The translations under genes were made by a program, and so were the position numbers. This document shows positions 1 to 11,382 of a DNA stretch of 64,000 nucleotides, piece after piece; within the stretch, counting starts at the first letter, position 1; each line of letters starts with the position of its first letter. The stretch covers positions 68,465-132,464 of the forward strand of contig MU867082.1 of the NCBI GenBank assembly GCA_033725935.1, read 5' to 3'. This stretch comes from Cladorrhinum sp. PSN259. Lineage: Eukaryota > Ascomycota > Sordariomycetes > Sordariales > Podosporaceae. The notes beneath the pieces are model-generated. The model was not told where the DNA came from. It did no database searches and saw only the letters and a program-made list of their open reading frames with translations.

Positions 1-206
1 TCTGTACGAGCCTCTATTGGGCCGTACAAACCAGCCGATATTGGTCGCGCTGGGCTGGAGGCCCTTACCTCAATGGCGGCTACAATGGTATGTCCAGCGC
101 TGCGATATTCAGTCGTGCCCAGCTGATTATCACTTTCTTTTCCTTCTGGTTTGTCGCTTTCTTCCTTGGTATACGGTACGCCATAATAAATATATACCAA
201 AGATAG
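1..206 (+). CDS. possible 3' end of a membrane-protein gene (partial)
   Basis: Frame 3 is open from the left edge for 67 codons and stops with TAG at 204-206. The reading has a Gly/Tyr/Asn-rich stretch (GGPYLNGGYNGMSSAA) followed by a strongly hydrophobic segment (LIITFFSFWFVAFFLGI) and a short tail (NIYQR), which is the look of a C-terminal membrane helix. I do not recognise the family. Frame 2 is also open here, to position 271, but its translation has mixed composition and does not look like protein. Without upstream sequence the gene, its start and its splicing cannot be judged, so this is only a candidate. Confidence 0.3.
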   Translation, partial: CTSLYWAVQTSRYWSRWAGGPYLNGGYNGMSSAAIFSRAQLIITFFSFWFVAFFLGIRYAIINIYQR

Positions 207-3200
207 AGAATAAGATTCGCTTTTTTCTTCTTGATACCCGCGCCTCGAATCATGTAAGAAGGCCCCTGTAATCAGTCAGCGCCTGAACCACTATCAAGAT
301 ACTCAAGGATACTCAAAAACAGTAGTATTGAACCCCCGGCAATTTTTCTGCCAACCGCCATGTGACCCTGCCAAGCCATCCTGATCCATGATTGATGATA
401 TTGCCTGCCGTATTCTTAAGAGGGAGAGACCAAAGCCAGTCGAGAAATTTCGCTTCAGTGAACCAACATGGTGTTGGATTTGGAATGGAACACATCCACC
501 CTTTCTTCGCTTCTGACAATGTGAATGCTTGGTGATGATCTCGTCATCCGGAACCAATAACCAAGAACAGAAACTGTGTCGACAAGTAGAGATAGGCTGC
601 TACGTAGCAACCTCTACGGAGCCCGGACGCTCTCTTTTCTCTCCCTCTCTCTCTCGGCCCAACCATCCAGATCAACCCAGCCCAACGATCTCGATGAGTT
701 GGTAGTAGTCGCGCGGCATTTCTGAGCGATTCCCGATGCTGGTGTCTTCTTGGCGACAGAGATCTGTCATGCTCTCCTTGGCAGCCCGGAATGCTCTCCG
801 GAGTTGGAGACTCGGTCAGATACATGCCTAGCACAGCGAATGCAGGCAGGCAGAGAGCTTCAATGGTGTTTTGGGAAGATCATGGGAAGCGGTATTGCTC
901 TGTGGGCAATATACAGCCCGCTGTGGGTTTTGATGTACCGCAATCTTTCATTCTCTGGGGTGCAGATGCAAGCACTATAGGCAGGCAGCCATGTTAGTCG
1001 CCCCGGTTCATGAAAATGACAAAATAATATTAAGGCAAGTGAGCAAAATAAAATGATGGTGATGACTCTAACCTGACAGCGCACCCCGCCCCTCCAACGT
1101 CTCGCTTCGATGCCAACTTCCTGTTTGGTGCTGGACCCTGATGCTGTCACTGTTAACTCTCAACGAGGTCCTGTGTCCGTGAACGGTGGGGGTTGCAAGT
1201 GGGGGTCCGGGGTAAGGCCAAGTCAAGTCACATCAACTCATCAGTCACCCATCATCTGTCAACACCAATCGGCGATGTCAGCTGCCAGTTGCATCAAATG
1301 CCAAATGCCGATGCCGATGGTAGAAAATAATATGGCGCCCATTAAATCTGAGAGAAGGAGGCGTCCAATGAAGTTTGGACCACAGAAGATCCCCAGATTG
1401 AAGGCTTGCCACGGTAATTGTTTCAGCGTCGTGTTGAACGACACAGCAGAGAAGGAAGTCGACGGGAGCCAATGGGTGCCAGTTTGGGACCAAATGCAAG
1501 ATTCGGCATTAATCCTGCGAGGTTTCCTAATCCGGCATAACCCGACGGAGGCAGGTCCAAGCAGGGGAAGGACTGATAGAGTTTAAACTGACGGCAGGGC
1601 AGGTTCAACCACATGCCAGCAACGGCCAACACTGCAACCTTGGAACATTTGGCAAGCCAACGGTGCAGCGAGAGGGCAACTACAACCCCATCACCCGCTT
1701 TTGCGACTCTGCACGGACCCTGCCTCCCAGGGCCTTTCAAGTTCCTCAAGATCTTTGGTGGCATCTGAAAGTTTCTGTCCCATCACCTGGCATTCCCAAA
1801 ACCATCTCATTTTGGTTTTGCCTTTTTGGTCTGAAATTACCCGAATTGCTTTGAGGAGAAGGGCAGGCCCAAAGCCAAGCAGATCCGTGATCGATCCATC
1901 ACCATCCGGCACTTTTGCTTTTCCAGTTTCATCATTAGGATTCCATTGTCGTATCGTCTGAAGGCTCTCTTTCGGGAAATACACCGAGTCGCCCAGAACC
2001 ACCGAGTCTGCTACCTACTCTTTTGGAGGTGCTCCGAGGATCCTTAGGTTTCCATGCATCCATGGTCGCTTCCATCCCTAGACAAGGAAGAGGATCTCGT
2101 CTGAGCTCGCTTCGAATAACGTCAACATCTCTACTCTTTTCTCTCTTCACGGCCGGACTTGGTCGGTGAAACTTCCAGGTTGCGCGTCCATTTTACGCAG
2201 TGGTGTGGGTCAATCATGATGGCCCAGCCCTTCGGACCAGTTTCCTGCTGGGCGTTGGGATGCATCACCACAGAAGAACCGGATGAGGGCCGACAACCAA
2301 GCTTTTTGGTTGCCTTCTATCTGCCCGTTGCCATGCATATGCCCACACCAAAATCTGCCGCGCCCAGTCTATTATGCCGCGTTAAGATTGTCGCTGTTCA
2401 TCAAATGCTGATACCCAGGTACCCTGCCCGTTTGTTTCGACTTGGTGATCCTGACGCGCCCTATGCTCCCTTTCCGAGACGGCTCACTTCCCTTCTCTCC
2501 CCATCGTCTCCATCGAAGGGCGGCCCTTCTCCAAAACTTGCGATGCTCGCTTGTGGGACTTGCGTCTGAAGCCGTCTTCGGCTACGCGCTCGCCTATCTC
2601 GACCGCGTCTCACGTGGCTAAGACCGTGCCGTCAACACCATCTCAACGTCTCCATACTGCAAGTCTCAGTAGGATACAACGGTCGGTTATGGCAAGCTGC
2701 AGACAGAAATGGGTTGTGGGTGTGCCAAGACAAGCCTCCTCCCCCGGAGACCGACCCACCGGAGCCCGAGACAAGCCCCGTCATTAAAAACCTGCCACAG
2801 TGATGCCCGCCATATTACTGATATTGCATGCGTTTGTGGGGTAGATATTGGATGGCAGACAGGGGCAGATCTCTGGGACTCGCTCCTCCATGTTTGGCGT
2901 TGCTGTGTCTGTGGTTTCTGCGGTCAAGAGGAGGTTGTTCTGTGGTCCTCTTATTAACCCTCCCTTTTAGCCAGATTACCTGATACTACCGACCTACCAA
3001 TGACGAGCTTGTTTACTGGGTAGCTCCGTCTACAAGCCTTCTACGTCCACCTTAGTCCCTCCAAGTCCCTAGCCCACATTGACCCACTGCTCGAGGGCCT
3101 CGTCTATCTGCGAGGCAACGGGCTTAGGTGCTTTGTCAGTCTTACAAACTTCCATTCGGGAAATCGACGACATCACAACTATCCCAAACAGGTAACTATA

Positions 3201-3852
3201 CTTCTAAATCCAAGCCCCGGGGCCCACAGAAACCCATTCACACATCCCTTACCCTTGGAGCTTGCGGCAAGGACGCTGGATCGCCGTCTGTCACTCTTGA
3301 TCGTACTGGGACCCCCGGAACATGCCATCACCACCTTGGGCATGGGGGCGAGTCGGGGAAGGGGTGGAGCCCCAAGTGCCGTGAGGTATCAAGCTCTTCA
3401 GTACCAAGCTCCTCCATGTGACACCGAAGCAATCAATTCTTCATTCTAGCAGTCCAATGTGTCCTGTCATGCCCTCAATCTATCTCGCGGTGGCTGTTTT
3501 CAACATGACTTCCTTGATCAATAGCTTAGATTTAGAGACCTGCCAGAGCTGTTACATAGTTGGCTCGTGGCTTGCGGGAAGGGCAGATATATACCAGGTT
3601 GACAAGTGTTTCGGAGGATTAGAGCAGAAAGGTCTAGACCATTCTCATCTATCCCCCATCCCTTCCGCTCCCTCTTCCTGTCCCCCCTGGCTCCTGCCCA
3701 GACCAGATATTCTTGTTTAGTTTGGTATAAAGCGGTTCCTGCCCCGTTCTCCCTTCGTCCTCCTAGTCCTTGGTCTAGACCAGCTTGACAACGGAAGACC
3801 CCCCAACTGGTAGCACTCCTCCAAGTTCCCCCTTCCAGCAATATCTTCAGAC
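207..3852. other. intergenic region and upstream region of the ferric reductase gene
   Basis: No coding region is supported on either strand. The longest open frames (about 158 codons at 1110-1586 and 136 at 2159-2569) have no domain, no protein-like composition and no splice structure. The last few hundred bases (about 3640-3852) are rich in C and T, as usual for leaders of filamentous-fungal genes. A TATA-like element lies at 3725-3731. I did not find a strict ATCWGATAA siderophore-GATA site near the start, only simple GATA cores. Confidence 0.5.
3725..3731 (+). promoter_or_regulatory. TATA-like element upstream of the ferric reductase
   Basis: The sequence GTATAAAG lies about 125 nt upstream of the chosen ATG at 3853, and a pyrimidine-rich stretch follows it. 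The spacing fits a TATA box with a short leader, but no transcript data support it. Confidence 0.3.
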
Positions 3853-5826
3853 ATGGCGGGTGGCGCTCACCATTACTCTCCTGCTCAAGAGGCCTTCTTC
3901 GCTGCAAGAAGGGCGAAGAGCGAGGAGGCCTTGACATACTACGCAGCAGGGCTCGCTGGTCTGATCGCCGTGTTTGTTCTCTTTCACTGGACACGCTGGC
4001 TATGTGTTAAGCTCGAGACTTCGAAGAAGCCCCTTGGGATATTGGGACGCCCATTCGTGGCAGCCTCTAGGTATGTTACCAAAACTCTTGATGAAAACAA
4101 AATAAACAGACATACTTACAGGCCCTCATGATCTAGGCTTACACGAAACCTCCTGGTGCGAAGAGTTGCTGGGTTCAACTCGGCCGGTCATGCCCTTCTT
4201 GTGGCGGCTTATGTTGGTCTCAACTTCATGGCCATGTTCATCAATGTTCAGAGCACGTCCATCTCCAACTATGCTTCAAGATTTGGCTGGTATGTGGTTA
4301 ATGGCTCCCCCAAATATGAACTCATCAACATACTCATCTAAAATCTCTACAGGGTGGCACTGGCGAACCTAGCTTTTCTTGTTTTCCTTGCACTGAAGAA
4401 CACGCCGCTGGCTTTCATCACGGCTTATTCGTACGAGCGACTCAACTGCCTTCACCAGATTGCCGGATACACCATGTTTACTCAGATGCTTCTACATGCG
4501 GCCCTCTATACGACTTTCTTCAACAGCCAGGGCCGACTGACGTCCAAGTATGCCGAAGAAGGAGAGATCGCTGCCATCATTGCCGGCTTTGCTTTCCTGG
4601 GTGTTGTTTTCTCAGCCATATTCCTTCGGCGGTGGTGGTACGAGCTGTTTTACGTTGTTCATATCAGCTGCTGGATCATCGGAATCGTTACTACCGGCTT
4701 CCACCAACCCGACCTTTACAAGAAAATCATCATCATCACCCTCCTCGCGGCATCTATGTGGGTGGCCGACCGTATCATCAGGATATCACGCGTGCTCTAT
4801 AACAGCGTGAACAATGAGGCGACCTTGCATCCCCTTCCGAACGGTGGCACCAAAATCGTGATGAAGAAAGTGCCAGCGAGGTCCGAGCCCGGCAAGCATT
4901 GCTTCATCTGGATTCCGGCCATCCGAAAGTTCGAGACGCATCCCTTTACCATCCACAGAGGCTCACCTGTTGAGTTCACAGTCAAGGCGCACAACGGATT
5001 CACGCGGGACTTGCACAAGTATGCTGTTGCAAACCCGGGAGCAGCAGTCAAGGCATCCATCGACGGCCCATATGGAACCTTCCCCGATCCAATGGACTTT
5101 GACAAGATTGTACTCATTGCGGGAGGCGGCGGTGCTACGTTCACTTTCGGTCTCGCCGTAAATGTCCTGGAGCGGATGACTGAGGAAACTCACAAGAACA
5201 TTGTGTTCATCTGGATGGTCAGAGAGCATGGTAAGTCCATCCAGACTCATGGACTACAGCATAGTGTACTAACATAAGGGCGCACAGAAAATCTCTCATG
5301 GTTCACGGAGCAACTCGACATGCTCAAGACTCATGCACACTCGACCAAAGTCAATGTGGATCTTTATGTAACTCGGGCCCCTTCCTCGACTAGCGACCTA
5401 GCAAATGAGAGTGGAGACAACTTGAGATCCTCCTCAGAAGGGGGAGAATCACCGCCGCTTTCACCAGTCGAGTCGGACCTTGAGAAGAATGCCAGCGCTC
5501 ATCAACGTTCCCTGCCAGTGTCTGAGAGAGACCCCGAGAAGGAACTGGACCGACCCGTCACCGAGATGAAAGAAGATGTTCTGGCTAGCATAACCAACAC
5601 GACCGCATCGGCTCACCACTTATTTCACCATCCCATCAAGAGCGGCCGACCAGATACTGCATCTCTCATCCGGAATGCTGTCAACACCACGCCGTCTAAT
5701 CAACGGGTGCTCGTTGCGGCATGCGGTCCTCAAGGGTTAATGCGTGTTGTAAGAGACACGACGGCGTCGTTGATCAAGGGTGATGGGCCAGGTGTTGAGC
5801 TTCATTGCGAGCAGTTCGGCTGGTAA
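3853..5826 (+). CDS. ferric-chelate reductase (FRE family, NADPH-dependent transmembrane flavocytochrome b)
   Basis: Exons 3853-4070, 4137-4289, 4353-5230 and 5288-5826 join in frame to give 595 residues. The family reduces extracellular Fe3+ or Cu2+ chelates at the plasma membrane, passing electrons from NADPH through FAD and two haems. Seen here: a first membrane segment near residues 30-48, then a ferric-reductase transmembrane core with two histidine pairs, H158/H172 and H227/H241, each 14 apart as expected for bis-haem ligation. An FAD-binding motif HPFTI starts at residue 320, and a Gly-rich nucleotide-binding stretch (GGGGATFTFG) follows. The C-terminus ends EQFGW, as is typical of fungal FREs. 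A variable Ser/Glu-rich insert (about 435-510) separates the two halves of the NAD domain. All three introns are 57-66 nt with GT/AG ends. The ATG is the first in frame. Iron regulation is likely from the family but not shown. Confidence 0.93.
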
Positions 5827-6982
5827 ATAGTTTTATAGGACTGATGATGGTTCTTAATGGGTTTATGGCTGGTTTTGGAGTTATGGCGATAATGTCCATT
5901 TTTTTTCTTTTTCTATTTTTACATACCATTTTATGTGATCCTTTTTATACTACATGCTCCCATCACGTTCAAGTATAAATTATGCAGCGGTATGGAAGTG
6001 GCGGTTGTCGTAATTGGTATAAAAATAAGCTAACCGTGTCCCGCACTGTGCTTTGCCCAGAAGTATCAAGCTATCGAAAACGCGCCATCGCGATCGCATG
6101 CATCCAAGAGCTCCCGATTAGGAAATCGAGAATTGTTGAGGAAGAATTTTTGGCCTTGCTCTTGCGGTGAAGAATATTGAACAACTCAGATATCTCAGAT
6201 ATCTACCGATTTGGTAAGCACTACTGCGTAGATAAGCAGGTACCATATCTCATTTGATGGCTAGCTTCCGCTGTTTCCCTCCTTGATCGCTGAGGTGTCG
6301 GATGCCCGCCACGTGCGACCCCCCGCGCCATTCCCATCGTCCCTTCAAACAAAGGCACTGTGAGAGAGAGGCGTTCAACAGCCCAGGGAAACGCAAGGAA
6401 TCTGCGGATTCGCCGGATGATGCTCTTGGCGTGCGCAATTGCACCCTAGCGCCTCGCAACTTTCTGTAATTAACGCTGCCAGCCTTCTCTTTCCATCCTT
6501 TATCTCTTGGTGACCTCCTCCATTTTGTGGACCTGAGCTTGAACTTCAACTTCCCCCCCTTTAATTACCTTTGCGTCTGGTACGAGGAGAGAGATAATTT
6601 CCGCATTTCCAGGCGTGCGGACGAATCTTGTCTCAAACTACTTTGTTGTCTCTTTCCCAGCGACGAACCAATTGACGTCAGCGCGCAATCCCATCCCCCC
6701 GGAGAGCTTTCTGTAGCTTGCGCCGCACACGAGCTTCGCCCAACAACGCTCCCCCTTCCATCTTTTACTCAAAAGCGATTTCGGCCGCGACCCCGAACCT
6801 CAGCTTGCGTTTGCGCACCTGCCTACCGCCTACCGACTCACTGGCAACAGCCCTGCGACCACTCGCATTTTTTTATATCTTCTGTTTCTTCTTCCAAACG
6901 TGCACCGCATCTCACATCTCGCATCGACTTGCTGCATCCTTCCCCCCACGAGGCCCCCACGATCTCCTTGAAATATCCAGTA
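5827..6982. other. 3' flank of the ferric reductase and promoter/leader of the CBM48 gene
   Basis: No gene is supported. After the stop codon the DNA is AT-rich with T-tracts (about 5900-5960), consistent with a 3' UTR. From about 6480 to 6982 it becomes strongly C/T-rich with many short CT blocks, the usual appearance of a long 5' leader in filamentous fungi. Confidence 0.5.
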
Positions 6983-9900
6983 ATGGGGACTTTCATCTTC
7001 AAGTGGTCAGTATTCTCCGCGAAAACCTTGGAAGTGTTGCACGCATACGATTTCCGGCTGCTGCAAAGCAGGCTTACACCCTGACCTGCGGGAAGAGCAG
7101 ATCGCCTCTGACTCGCAGACGGAATGACAAAGCTTCCAGCCAGCGGCTTTACGCCACCATGACGAACTCCTTAACACCCTGCTGTGTTTGCGATCGCATT
7201 TGCTAACCGCTGTACCGACACAATTGCAGGCCTCATGCCGCCGAGGAAGTCTACGTGACAGGCACTTTTGACGACTGGACCAAGAGCCAGCAGCTCGAAA
7301 AGGTTGATGACCTCTGGCAGAAGAAGGTGACGCTGCCTAAAGACTCCGGCAAGATCTTTTACAAGGTGTGTGACGATTCCAATTCTCCCCTTTTCAATTC
7401 CCCACTTTCATTGGTTATCTTGCAATTTTCTCTATTCCCGGCCACCTGCATCTTGTTACACATGCTCGCGCGACCCGTATTCCCCCACTCATCGAGGACC
7501 GTTGGCTCGGAGGACAAAAACTTTCGAAACGTGTCTGGTGGTTATACAGGCGCGAAGAGAAAGTCAACAAACAGAACTCAACATCAACACCGCGGGGCAA
7601 AAAAATCGTGATAGCTTGGCGGTGGGAGGTGAAGCTAGCTGCGATCGTTATCGGCGCACAGCACTCACCCCACCTGGCTGCGCCGAGCTATCGATCTACT
7701 GCCAAGATTCAGAAGCAAGCAACTCAATTCTCAATGAGCCATTCAGCTCAATTGGTTCGCCGCTTCTGCAGGCCCCACGCTGTTTGCTGCTCTCTGAATG
7801 GTTCGGCACCGCGGCAATGACAGCTACACCGCTTTTGCAAAAACTTCCCAGCCTCGTCTGGAGGGGTTTTCAATGACGAAAGTTGTTCATCTCTTGGACG
7901 AGTGCTCCTCCTAGAGTCACAACGGCGGGCCAGGACGAGCACCAACATTGCAAGCGAGACTAGCGCTGGGTGATGATGTGGGCCTTAAGCGCAATTCCGA
8001 GTCTCATGATCCAATGCCGCTCCAGATTTGTGACTGGGATGCTGCCGCAGGGACAAGGTATCGGGGGTCTTGGAGCTTGCATTCCGTTCTCCAGCTTTGC
8101 CCCTCTTTGATACTTTTAAGTTGAATTGCATCCCCGCTCTCTCCTCTCTCAGCTGCTAACCTCCTGTATTTTGCTGGAGCCCATTCTCAATCCCCCTCGG
8201 CTCAAGCTGTCACCGCCACCGCATCCCTTTTACTGACTTTTTTGTGCTATTATACAGTTCGTTGTCGACGGAGTTTGGACAACGGATCACACCGCGTTGA
8301 CAGAGAAGGACCACGAAGGCAACGACAACAACATTTTGCTACCTGAAGATATGGACAAGGTAGAAGAGGCCAACGGCGCTCCGGTCGTCGCCGTTATCAA
8401 CACGGTGACCCCCGAGTCCACCACTGCCGAGCTGGCCGCCGCCGTCCCGGTTGAGGAGAAGAAGGAGGAGACCACCGCTGCTCCCGAGAAGAAGGAGGAG
8501 GCTGCTGTCGCTTCTCCTCCCGGAACCTACCCCGAAACTCCCTTGACTGAGCTCGACAAGCAGGTCAAGGTTGACCCTCTTCCCGCCACCATCGGTGCTA
8601 TCAACCCAATCAAGCTCACACCTGGCGAGCCCATTCCTGAGACCATCAGGACCGAGGCCGTCGACAGCCAAGTTCGTCTGGACGAGGCATCTTATGAGCA
8701 GAGCGATCGCATTCCCGGCCTTAATGATGCTGCTGCGCTCCCACCAGTCAGCGCCACTGTGATCCCTGAATCCAGCCTCCCAATTCTGAGCGCCAACGAT
8801 GTCACCATCAACACTGTTACTCCCGAGTCTACCACTGCCGAATTGGCTTCCAAGGTTCCTCTGGAGGCCAAGGTTCCTGAGATTGTCAAGCACAGCCAGG
8901 AAGAGGCCAATGTTGCGCCCGAGGCCAGCGCCATTCCGGAGGAAGTAAAGGAGAAGGCCGCTGTTGAGGAGGAGCTCCTTCAGAAGGTTACTGAGGTCCC
9001 ATCAACCTCTGAGGGCACCGCCGGTCAAGGCACCGAGAAGTCCGAAGGGGACAAATCAACCGCTGAGATTGTTGGGGCTGCGGCTACCACGGCTGGTGCG
9101 ACCCTTCTTGGTGCTGCTGTTGTGGCTGCCCAGAGTCTCGGCGAGGTTGCCTCAGACGCCGCCCACAAGGCCACTGATGCTGCCACTGACGTCGCTCACA
9201 AGGCCACTGATGCCGCGACTGATGCCGCTCAAAAGGCGAGAGAAGTCGCTGCCCCCTACACTGCTCAGGCAACACACGCTGCCACCAACCTGCCCGACTC
9301 CGTGAAGGAGCTTCTCCCCGAATCTGCTCAGCAGGCAATTGCCGAATCCAAGGCCGCTGAGGAGAAGGCTGCCGCCGAGGCTAAGGCTGCTGAGGAAGCC
9401 AAGAAGGCAGAGGAGGAGGCTAAGGCTGCCGCCGAGGCTAGAGCTGCTGAGGAAGCCAAGAGAGCAGAGGAGGAAGCTAAGGCCGCCGCTGAAGCAAAAG
9501 CTGCCGAAGAAGCCAGGAAGGCAGCTGAGGAAAAGGCAGCTGCCGAGGCCAAGGCCGCCGAGGAGGCCCGTAAGGCAGAGGAAGAGGCCAAGGCCGCTGC
9601 TGAGGCCAAGGCTGCTGAGGAAGCTAAGAAGGCCGAAGAGGAGGCTAGAAAGGCTGCCGAGGAGAAGGCTGCTGCTGATGCTAAGATTGCTGAGGAGGCT
9701 AAGAAGGCTGCCGAAGTTGTCGCTGCTGCGGTTCCCATCGAGGTCAAGGAGTCTCTGAAAGAGGCTGGTGAGAGCGCTGAAGCTGCTTCCAACGCTGTTG
9801 CTGTTGAGGACAAGAAGCAGGTCGAGGCCGAGCTGCTCCAGGCCGTCAAGCCTGTGGAGCCTGAGGCTTCTAAGGTCGTCGATGAGACCAAGCCCGTCGT

Positions 9901-10213
9901 TGGAGAAGAGGTCAAGGCTGGCCAGCCCGCTACTGCTGCTGAGACCGTCCGCGCCGTCGATGCTTCTTTGCCAGTTGAGTTGTCCACGTCTGCTGCCGCT
10001 GCTGCACCTGCCACTGCCGAAGTTGCCGCTGAAGCCCCTGCTGCAACCGAGGCTCCTGCAACTACTACTGAGGCTACCAACGAGACTGCTACCAACGGAG
10101 CCGCTGCCGATGAGACCGCCGAGCTTACCAAGACCACGACTGCCGACAAGAAGAAGAACCGAGTCAGCGGTTTCTTCGCCAAGCTCAAGCAGAGATTTGG
10201 CGGTGCTCACTAG
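6983..10213 (+). CDS. CBM48/AMPK-beta-type domain protein with long Ala/Glu/Lys coil (Crp1/Mdg1-like)
   Basis: Exons 6983-7005, 7230-7365 and 8258-10213 join in frame to 704 residues. The first 70 or so residues form a compact CBM48 fold as in AMPK-beta and yeast Crp1/Mdg1 (GTFIFKWPHAAEEVYVTGTF near the start, then VVDGVWTTDHT). In yeast these proteins are linked to cruciform-DNA binding (Crp1) and pheromone signalling (Mdg1); the biochemical role in filamentous fungi is not settled. The rest is low complexity: two near-repeats of a VITVTPESTTAEL-type segment, a KATDAATD repeat (about 354-381) and a highly charged Ala/Glu/Lys run (about 417-541) that should form a long single helix or coiled coil. 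The tail is basic (KKKNRVSGFFAKLKQRFG), perhaps membrane- or nucleic-acid-binding. The first exon has only 23 nt, and the introns are long (224 and 892 nt). Confidence 0.85.
7366..8257 (+). other. unusually long intron (892 nt) in the CBM48 gene
   Basis: The donor GTGTGT follows TTTTACAAG, and the acceptor TATACAG precedes TTCGTTGTC. Both are in phase 0, and joining them restores the conserved FYKFVVDGVW stretch. Most other introns in the window are 50-90 nt. The interior has mixed composition with no convincing coding exon, and a C/T-rich second half. It may hold an alternative promoter, a second transcription start or a non-coding RNA. Confidence 0.7.
9160..9720 (+). repeat. coding Ala/Glu/Lys repeat tract
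   Basis: Degenerate in-frame repeats encode KATDAATD-like units and then AEEAKKAEEEAKAAAEA-like units. The same GC-rich biased codons recur (GCT/GCC, GAG, AAG), which also produces long but spurious open frames on the opposite strand. Confidence 0.85.
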
Positions 10214-11382
10214 TTTGTCTGTTTGTCTAATGTTTGTCGATACATACATACAACATCTTATGGGTTTAATTAACGGCTGACACACTGAATGACGACTGGA
10301 TGGATGGAGGACAACTACTTGATAACTGCCGAGACTTTGGGCGTTTCTTCCTTTTTATTTTCAATGTTGTTGGGCTGAATTTGGGGTGGTGGATTTCTTC
10401 TTTTTTCGAGTTTCCTCTCGTGTCTCTAACTTTTGTTTCTTTCTACAACTACTCATGATTCCCCCGCTTTCTTTGATTGCAAAAGGCTTTGGGTGCACTT
10501 CCGAAGGATGAATGGAAGTTTGGCATTTCAAAAATGGAAAGCATATGTCCCCGTTATCTTTGGTCTCCGGATCTGTCTCTGTCTCGGTCTCGGTCTTCCC
10601 GTTTCCCCTCTTGATCTTGAGTGTTGGTTGGTGTTTGATACAACTTTCTATTTAAAGGCATTTGCTGGTGGCTGGATCTTTTGTGCATGAAGGAGATGTT
10701 TTGATGATTTTTGGCTGGGTATCGGAAAGGGAGGCTGTCTATAATTTCATATCGAGCTCCGTTGATGGTAGGTGGGTTTTGAGATGGATGTAATGTTTTA
10801 TGCCGTTATTTTGCTAGATGAATACTTGATCTTTTCGGCTCCATTTCCTGCCCACCTGAGGTGAATGCTTTGCAGAATATGTGGTGTTGTGTTGTCTCTT
10901 GGACCGGGGGTCACGGAAGGGTTAGGGATGGCACCGGGATATGCATGAATGATGCGATCACTGAGGTGATCCCGTTCGCCGGTGACTCAGTCAGCTGGCA
11001 GCACATGTCGGCTGCGCTGTACCGCATCGGAACCAGAAGATGAGGGACCCGCGACAGCCATCGAGTCTCTTTCTTCCTGGTCCGGTCAACTCCCGCCGGG
11101 GGCCGATATTGGGCCCCTCCCATCCTTGACATTAAAAGCACAACTTCTTACAAACTAAACAGTATCCGGGGGCGGAAAGTACCTATTCAATGCTGTTTTT
11201 TTTGTTTTTTTTCGCCTTCAATTGATGTCTAGACCTGGCCGGGACGAGACGCTTTGACGTTTAACTGGACCTCTCTTCGTTGCAGCAAAAGGACCCACAT
11301 TCCCCGGACAGCCACTGCAACTGCTAGGTTTGTAATTCGAGATCCTTTTCTTATCGGGGACTCACACGTCCGACATAAAGCC
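10214..11382. other. intergenic region between the CBM48 gene and the RING gene
   Basis: No gene is supported. The first part is T-rich and looks like a 3' UTR (10214-10450). Short open frames at 10433-10690 and 10861-11141 lack any protein character. A TGACTCA site lies in the second half, upstream of the RING-protein gene. Confidence 0.5.
10983..10989 (+). promoter_or_regulatory. TGACTCA site (Gcn4/CPC1-type bZIP consensus)
   Basis: An exact TGACTCA heptamer sits about 395 nt upstream of the RING-protein ATG. It matches the binding consensus of Gcn4/CPC1-type bZIP factors. A single 7-mer can occur by chance, so function is unproven. Confidence 0.3.

Noticed and set aside
1..120. Frame 1 reading from the left edge (SVRASIGPYKPADIGRAGLE)
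   Set aside because: Only about 40 codons before a stop; frame 3 with its membrane helix is more plausible, so frame 1 was not annotated.
1110..1586. 158-codon open frame beginning with an ATG
   Set aside because: No domain, irregular composition, no splice sites or conserved pattern; chance in a long intergenic region.
9152..10285. Long antisense open frames (377 and 286 codons) opposite the CBM48 gene
   Set aside because: They are shadows of the Ala/Glu/Lys repeat tract; their translations are Ser/Leu- or Ala/Ser-runs with no fold, and the plus-strand frame continues the conserved N-terminal domain.
11254..11382. Upstream extension of the RING-protein frame
   Set aside because: It starts at a TTG and has no ATG; the ATG at 11383 is in better context and no conserved residues precede it.
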